Shown here: piece after piece, positions 7,399 to 11,023 of the stretch
Layout of the letters: each line of letters opens with the position of its first letter
Numbering within the stretch: position 1 is the first letter of the stretch
Source of the DNA: Treponema sp.
Lineage (GTDB): Bacteria > Spirochaetota > Spirochaetia > Treponematales > Breznakiellaceae
Direction of reading: 5' to 3'
NCBI GenBank assembly: GCA_031264395.1
Contig: JAISEB010000203.1
Span: 1-11,023, forward strand
DNA length: 11,023 nucleotides
Position numbers and translations under genes: made by a program
The notes under the pieces: model-generated
What the model saw: the letters and a program-made list of their open reading frames with translations, nothing else
What the model was told of the DNA's origin: nothing
Database searches by the model: none

Positions 7399-8403
7399 AT
7401 GGCCAAAAAAATAATCAACGATCCCGATAACGCGGTTGGCGAAATGATGGAAGGTTTTATCGCCGCGTACGAACGTTATTACCGGAAAGCGCCCGGAGTA
7501 AACGGCGTGCTCTACAGGGGCTGCCGCAGGGACAAGGTAAGCCTTGTTATCGGCGGCGGCAGCGGGCACGAACCGATGTTTTCGGGCTTTGTGGGAAGGG
7601 GGCTTGCCGACGCGGCAGCGTGCGGGAATATTTTCGCTTCCCCGGACCCCGGAACGATCTGCGAAACCGCGAAGGCTGTCCACGGGGGAAGAGGGGTTCT
7701 TTTTGTATACGGCAATTACGCCGGGGACAATCTCAACTTTGATATGGCCGAAGAGATGCTGCGGGACGAGGGTATACAAACCGGCCATGTCCGGGTTTGG
7801 GACGACTGCGCCTCGGCCCCTCCGGCGCGGACGGAAGACAGGCGGGGAATAGCCGGAGACGTTTACATGGTAAAGATAGCCGGCGCGGCCTGCGACGCGG
7901 GTCTTTCGCTGGAGGATGCGGCGAGGGTTGCCGAAAAGGCCAGGGAGCGTCTGCGGAGCATCGGCGTGGCCGTGTCTCCCGGGCGGATGCCGGGCAGCAA
8001 CAAGCCTTCCTTTGAGCTTGGCGACGATGAAATCGAATACGGCATGGGGCTTCACGGGGAGCCGGGCATTGAAAGGGCCGCCATGAAACCGGCCGATGAA
8101 CTTGCCGGGATCATGTACCGGCACCTTGCCGCCGACATGCCCCTTTCAGGCGGGGAAGAGGTATGTGTTCTTGTCAACGGCCTTGGTTCCACCACCATAC
8201 TCGAAATGGGGATCGTGTTCCGCCGCGTCAGGCAGCTTCTGGAATCAGGCGGGGTGAAGATCCACGACGCGGATATCAACAGCTACTGTACCTGCATGGA
8301 AATGGGCGGTTTTTCCATCAGCCTTTTGAAGCTGGACGATGAACTTAAAAAATACTACGACGCGCCCTGTTACTGTCCCTTCTACGCGAAAGAAGGCCGG
8401 TGA
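7399..8403 (+). CDS. dhaK: Dihydroxyacetone kinase-type subunit DhaK (ketose-binding)
   Basis: A 334-residue protein aligning along its length with DhaK. GGGSGHEPMF carries His57, YAGDNLNF carries Asp110, and GMGLHGEPGIER carries His219. These correspond to E. coli DhaK His56, Asp109 and His218; the last forms a covalent hemiaminal with the substrate carbonyl. The C-terminal YCTCMEMGGFSISLLKLDDE is also typical. It binds a short ketose and presents the hydroxymethyl group next to the carbonyl for phosphorylation by the DhaL subunit encoded next. The frame is open from an ATG at 7300, but the ATG at 7399 directly follows AAAGGAGG and gives the family N-terminus (MAKKIIND). No DhaM phosphotransferase component is present. 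Given the glycosidase and aldolase neighbours, the substrate may be a tetrulose or pentulose rather than dihydroxyacetone; relatives acting on erythrulose and apulose are known. Confidence 0.92.
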   Translation: MAKKIINDPDNAVGEMMEGFIAAYERYYRKAPGVNGVLYRGCRRDKVSLVIGGGSGHEPMFSGFVGRGLADAAACGNIFASPDPGTICETAKAVHGGRGVLFVYGNYAGDNLNFDMAEEMLRDEGIQTGHVRVWDDCASAPPARTEDRRGIAGDVYMVKIAGAACDAGLSLEDAARVAEKARERLRSIGVAVSPGRMPGSNKPSFELGDDEIEYGMGLHGEPGIERAAMKPADELAGIMYRHLAADMPLSGGEEVCVLVNGLGSTTILEMGIVFRRVRQLLESGGVKIHDADINSYCTCMEMGGFSISLLKLDDELKKYYDAPCYCPFYAKEGR

Positions 8404-9047
8404 TGCCGTCTTTTCTTGATGAAGACGCCGCGAGGCGGATGATCGTATACACTGCGGATAAAATAATCGGGAACAGGGACCTTCTTTCTGAAATTGACAG
8501 CCGGATTGGCGACGGGGATCACGGCGCCGGCATGGCGCTGGGGATGCGCAAGGTAAAGGAAGCGGTCGGCGCCGCGCCCGGTTCGGGCAATGTGTGGGAG
8601 CTTTTTGAGAAGGCCGGGAAAACCATGCTCATGTCCATGGGAGGAGCATCGGGGGTCATTTTTGGGAGTCTCTTTATGGCCGGGGCCAAAGGGAACGAGC
8701 CAAAGGGAAGCCTTTCCCCCGCCGACTTTGCGATGATGATGGAAAAGAGCCTTGCCGCCATCAAGGAACGGGGAAAGGCGGGTGTGGGCGACAAGACCAT
8801 GGTTGACGCGCTGGAACCGGCGGTACAGGCCATGAAAAGGACCGAAGCGGAAGGGTTTATCCTCATGCTCGAGGCCGCCACCCTGGCGGCGGCAGAGGGG
8901 GTAGAAAACACCAAAAAGTACCAGGCGAAATTCGGCCGCGCCAAATCCCTGATGGAACGGGCCGTTGGTTTTGAGGACCCCGGCGCCGTATCTGTGTGGA
9001 TCATATTCCGTTCCATGTACGAGTTTGCCCGCGAGGCTTTATCATAG
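8403..9047 (+). CDS. dhaL: Dihydroxyacetone kinase-type subunit DhaL (nucleotide-binding)
   Basis: A 214-residue helical-barrel protein. EIDSRIGDGDHG (30-41) supplies the metal-binding aspartates Asp32, Asp37 and Asp39, and MGGASGVIFG (79-88) and GVGDKTMVDALEPA (127-140) form the nucleotide site. GRAKSLMERAVGFEDPGA (178-195) matches the family segment usually reading GRASYLGER-x-x-G-x-x-DPGA. It supplies the phosphoryl group to the ketose held by DhaK. The ATG at 8403 overlaps the dhaK stop in TGATG, with AAGG 6 bases upstream, so the two are translationally coupled and probably made in equal amounts. An in-frame GTG at 8400 is a less likely start. Without DhaM in view it is unclear whether the bound nucleotide is an exchanged ATP substrate or a PTS-rephosphorylated cofactor. 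Confidence 0.92.
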   Translation: MPSFLDEDAARRMIVYTADKIIGNRDLLSEIDSRIGDGDHGAGMALGMRKVKEAVGAAPGSGNVWELFEKAGKTMLMSMGGASGVIFGSLFMAGAKGNEPKGSLSPADFAMMMEKSLAAIKERGKAGVGDKTMVDALEPAVQAMKRTEAEGFILMLEAATLAAAEGVENTKKYQAKFGRAKSLMERAVGFEDPGAVSVWIIFRSMYEFAREALS

Positions 9048-9087
9048 GGAAGGTTTTGTTGTAAGATAGGCGGTAAAGGAGCCTGTT

Positions 9088-9999
9088 ATGGAACAAAACA
9101 ATTCCCCCCGCCTTGACGCGCGGGAGGCGGTGCTTGCGGCGCGTCAAAGGAAAACGGCGGTTCCCGCCTTCAATATTCCCCACCTTCCCATGGTGGAGCC
9201 CGTAGCGGCCGCCGTTGCCGACGCGAAGATAACGGCGATTATCCATGTCGCCAGAGTTGAGTGGGAAAAATTTTCCGCCGGAAGTCTTGAGGCTGTCGCC
9301 GCCGAATACCGGAAATATGAAAAACCGGGGTACACCCTTCTTGGCCTCGATCATGTGCCTGTCGTTGACGAGGATCACAAACGCGTCGATTACATGCCCA
9401 TCCTGCGGCGGGCGGTGGATTCAGGCTACCGGTCCGTCATGATAGACGGCTCCCGGCTTCCCCTCGCCGAAAACATAGCCGCGACACAGGAAGCCGCCTC
9501 TTTGGCGCACGGCGCGGGGCTTGCCTGTGAAGGGGAACTGGGGGCGGTCATGGGGCACGAAAGCGGGCCCATTATGCCCTACGAGGAGATTTTCAGGACA
9601 AGGCTCGGCTTCACCAGTATTGAAGACGCGGAACGCTTTGTGAACCAGTCGCACTGCGACTGGCTTTCCGTGGCCGTAGGCAACATACACGGTGCGGTGG
9701 CGGAGGCGGCCCGCAATCAGAAAAAGCCCGAGGCAAGGCTCGACGTGGATCACATCGCGGCCCTGTACAAAGCGGTGGGCATCCCCCTTGTGCTGCACGG
9801 CGGTTCGGGCATACAGATAGACTACATCAAAAAGGGCATACAGGCGGGCATTGCCAAAATAAACATCGGGACAGAGATCAGGCAGGCATATGAAAAAACC
9901 ATTGAAACAAAAAACAGCGTGAAGGACGCCCAGGACGCCGTTTACGCCAAAGTGCGGGAACTGATAGAGAACATGTCTCTTTCCCCTTCCGGCGTTTGA
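9088..9999 (+). CDS. Class II (zinc) aldolase of the fructose-bisphosphate aldolase family
   Basis: A 303-residue cytoplasmic TIM-barrel aldolase. Zinc ligands and catalytic groups are recognisable in order: Asp88-His89 in LGLDHV, SVMIDGS (116-122), Glu150 in CEGELG, His201 in VAVGNIHGA and His238 in LVLHGGSG. The GGSG and NIGTEIR (259-265) segments hold the phosphate of dihydroxyacetone phosphate in family members, so one half of the substrate is probably DHAP. Two positions differ from the usual pattern: LHLDHG is LGLDHV, and IDGSHLP is IDGSRLP. This suggests the aldehyde half differs from glyceraldehyde-3-phosphate. The start is preceded by AAAGGAG 8 bases upstream. It is the last gene of the operon, 40 bases after dhaL, and would cleave the phosphorylated ketose from the DhaK/DhaL pair. 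Tagatose-bisphosphate or other FBA-like specificity cannot be excluded. Confidence 0.9.
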   Translation: MEQNNSPRLDAREAVLAARQRKTAVPAFNIPHLPMVEPVAAAVADAKITAIIHVARVEWEKFSAGSLEAVAAEYRKYEKPGYTLLGLDHVPVVDEDHKRVDYMPILRRAVDSGYRSVMIDGSRLPLAENIAATQEAASLAHGAGLACEGELGAVMGHESGPIMPYEEIFRTRLGFTSIEDAERFVNQSHCDWLSVAVGNIHGAVAEAARNQKKPEARLDVDHIAALYKAVGIPLVLHGGSGIQIDYIKKGIQAGIAKINIGTEIRQAYEKTIETKNSVKDAQDAVYAKVRELIENMSLSPSGV

Positions 10000-10014
10000 C
10001 GGGGGCGGGGCAGG

Positions 10015-10058
10015 GCCCGGTTTCAAAACCGGGCGGGGAAAAACGGCCCCGTCCGGTT
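10015..10058. terminator. Overlapping inverted repeats between convergent genes, probable bidirectional terminator
   Basis: Two alternative hairpins share bases. The first is GCCCGGT/ACCGGGC around a 6-base loop (10015-10034). The second spans 10027-10058: AACCGG-G-CGGGG pairs with CCCCG-T-CCGGTT around an 8-base loop, with the central G-T able to wobble in plus-strand RNA. On the minus strand the second stem ends in a short T-run (TTTT). Neither is followed by a long T-run on the plus strand, so efficiency there is uncertain. The position, between the aldolase stop and the convergent isomerase stop, supports a terminator. Confidence 0.55.
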
Positions 10059-10088
10059 ATTGAACAACTTCCGCTTAAAACGCGCCGT

Positions 10089-11023
10089 TTACTTGAACGG
10101 GTTCTCTGTGGAATAGAGCATGCCCGCGGGCCGGTTAAAGGCGATGTCGGGGACCCCGAGGTAATCAAACACGGTAAAAAGCGCCTTGCCGAATTTTCCG
10201 AACGCCACCGCCCCGTGGTGGGGGTAGTGTTTGGCGACAAGCACATGCCGGTAGAATCGGCCCATTTCGGGGATGGCGAATACGCCTATGCCGCCGAAAG
10301 AACGAGTCGCCACGGGAAGCACTTCACCCTGGGCAATGTAGGACTGGAGGCTTCCGTCGGGCCCCCCGTGAAGACGGTAGAAGGTGATGTCGCCGGGGGC
10401 AATGTCGCCTTCCAGCGTGCCGCGGGTAACGTCGGGTTTCTTTCCTTTTTCAATAGTCCTGTTCTGGATAAGCTGGAATTTCAGCGCGGTGTTTTTTTCC
10501 TTCTTCAGTTTGCACAGCGGCGTGTTTCCGCAGTGAAACCCCATAAAGACATCCTGCCCGCCGTACTTTTTGTACTTCGGTTTGATGTCCTTTTCGAAAA
10601 TATCATCCGGCACGGAATTGTTGATGTCAAGCAGCGTCACCGCGTCCGCGCTGACACAGGCGCCTATATATTCGCTTAAGGCCCCGTAAACATCGACTTC
10701 GCAGCTTACCGGAATGCCCCGCGAGGCAAGGCGGCTGTTGACATAACAGGGGACAAAGCCGAATTCGGTGGGGAAGGCGGGCCAGCACTTGTCGGCAAAG
10801 GCGGCGTATTTCCGCGCCCCCTTGTGTTCTTCCGCCCAGTCAAGAAGCGTAATTTCAAACTGCGCCAGTTTGGGAAGCAGGTCGGGGTACTGGCTGCCCT
10901 TGCCCAGTTCCTTTTCCATGTCCTTCGCTACTTCCGCTATACGCTTGTCGTCTTTGTGTTTACGGAAAGAAACAAGCAGATCGAGTTCCGAATTTTCTTC
11001 GATCTCGACGCCAAGATCGTACA
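10089..11023 (-). CDS. L-fucose isomerase-like protein, C-terminal part (5' end outside window)
   Basis: The frame stays open from the TAA at 10089-10091 to the right edge, giving about 311 residues. The Met at 10919 is internal, because the upstream reading (for example KHKDDKRIAEVAKD just before it) is in frame and continuous. Family features of FucI/AraA-fold isomerases are FADKCWPAF, a metal-ligand Glu in CEVDVYGAL (10698-10700), a metal-ligand Asp in LLDIN (10626-10628), FHCGNT, and a histidine in VAKHYPHHGAVAFG near the C-terminus. These fit the Glu/Asp/His manganese site of L-fucose isomerase. Full-length relatives are near 480-590 residues, so roughly the N-terminal third or more is missing. 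The enzyme would interconvert an aldose and its ketose in the cytoplasm. It is convergent with the operon rather than part of it, but its product is what a DhaK-type kinase would need. The exact sugar cannot be read from this fragment. Confidence 0.85.
   Translation of the reverse strand, partial: YDLGVEIEENSELDLLVSFRKHKDDKRIAEVAKDMEKELGKGSQYPDLLPKLAQFEITLLDWAEEHKGARKYAAFADKCWPAFPTEFGFVPCYVNSRLASRGIPVSCEVDVYGALSEYIGACVSADAVTLLDINNSVPDDIFEKDIKPKYKKYGGQDVFMGFHCGNTPLCKLKKEKNTALKFQLIQNRTIEKGKKPDVTRGTLEGDIAPGDITFYRLHGGPDGSLQSYIAQGEVLPVATRSFGGIGVFAIPEMGRFYRHVLVAKHYPHHGAVAFGKFGKALFTVFDYLGVPDIAFNRPAGMLYSTENPFK

Noticed and set aside
5856..7418. A 520-codon open frame antisense to the glycosidase
   Set aside because: It lies opposite a gene with a full set of active-site motifs, has no recognisable domain, and is explained by the codon bias of the real gene leaving the opposite frame free of stops.
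7366..8124. A 252-codon antisense frame over dhaK
   Set aside because: It is rich in Pro, Arg, Gly and His with no family motif, in a GC-rich gene where long antisense frames are expected.
9996..10679. A 227-codon plus-strand frame starting at the aldolase stop
   Set aside because: It covers the terminator hairpins and runs antisense to the isomerase-like gene, which has clear motifs. It has no recognisable domain of its own.
1..11023. tRNA or rRNA genes, CRISPR arrays, insertion sequences or phage attachment sites
   Set aside because: I looked for spaced direct repeats, transposase motifs, terminal inverted repeats and cloverleaf-like segments and saw none. The window is almost fully covered by metabolic genes.

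Overview
This window looks like a carbohydrate-utilisation locus of a bacterium. A lipoprotein-type solute-binding protein and two binding-protein-dependent permeases sit in front of a cytoplasmic glycosidase and a set of sugar-phosphorylating and sugar-cleaving enzymes. The host cannot be named from sequence alone. AT-rich promoters and permeases next to GC-rich enzyme genes, TTG/GTG starts, and a sugar transporter without its own ATPase would fit a gut-type spirochaete (Treponema or Sphaerochaeta-like) or a clostridial fermenter. This is a weak inference.

Layout. (1) 1-183, plus strand: the last 60 codons of a glycyl-radical-enzyme activating protein. (2) 192-227: a hairpin terminator serving the next gene. 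(3) 234-1022, minus strand: a DeoR-family repressor with a TTG start. (4) 1023-1220: an AT-rich divergent control region with a near-consensus sigma-70 promoter (TTGACA, 17 bp, TAAAAT) and candidate operators. (5) 1221-9999, plus strand: one compact eight-gene operon coding for a sugar-binding lipoprotein, two permeases, an aldo/keto reductase, a GH127/DUF1680 glycosidase, DhaK-like and DhaL-like kinase subunits, and a class II aldolase. A perfect 12-bp hairpin separates the binding protein from the permeases. (6) 10015-10058: overlapping inverted repeats between convergent genes. (7) 10089 to the right edge, minus strand: the C-terminal part of an L-fucose-isomerase-like protein, cut by the window.

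How the genes may work together (inference). The ABC system imports an oligosaccharide or glycoside, energised by an ATPase encoded elsewhere. The GH127-like enzyme, which lacks a signal peptide, releases a monosaccharide in the cytoplasm, L-arabinose being the family precedent. The fucose-isomerase-like enzyme turns the aldose into a ketose. DhaK/DhaL phosphorylates the ketose on the hydroxymethyl group next to the carbonyl. The class II aldolase splits the ketose-1-phosphate into dihydroxyacetone phosphate and a short aldehyde, which the aldo/keto reductase could reduce. Every family is known. The combination, a dihydroxyacetone-kinase-type enzyme in place of a FucK/AraB-type sugar kinase beside a GH127 enzyme and an FBA-family aldolase, is the part most likely to be new. 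No RNA genes, CRISPR arrays or insertion sequences were seen, and no gene-free stretch exceeds about 200 bases.
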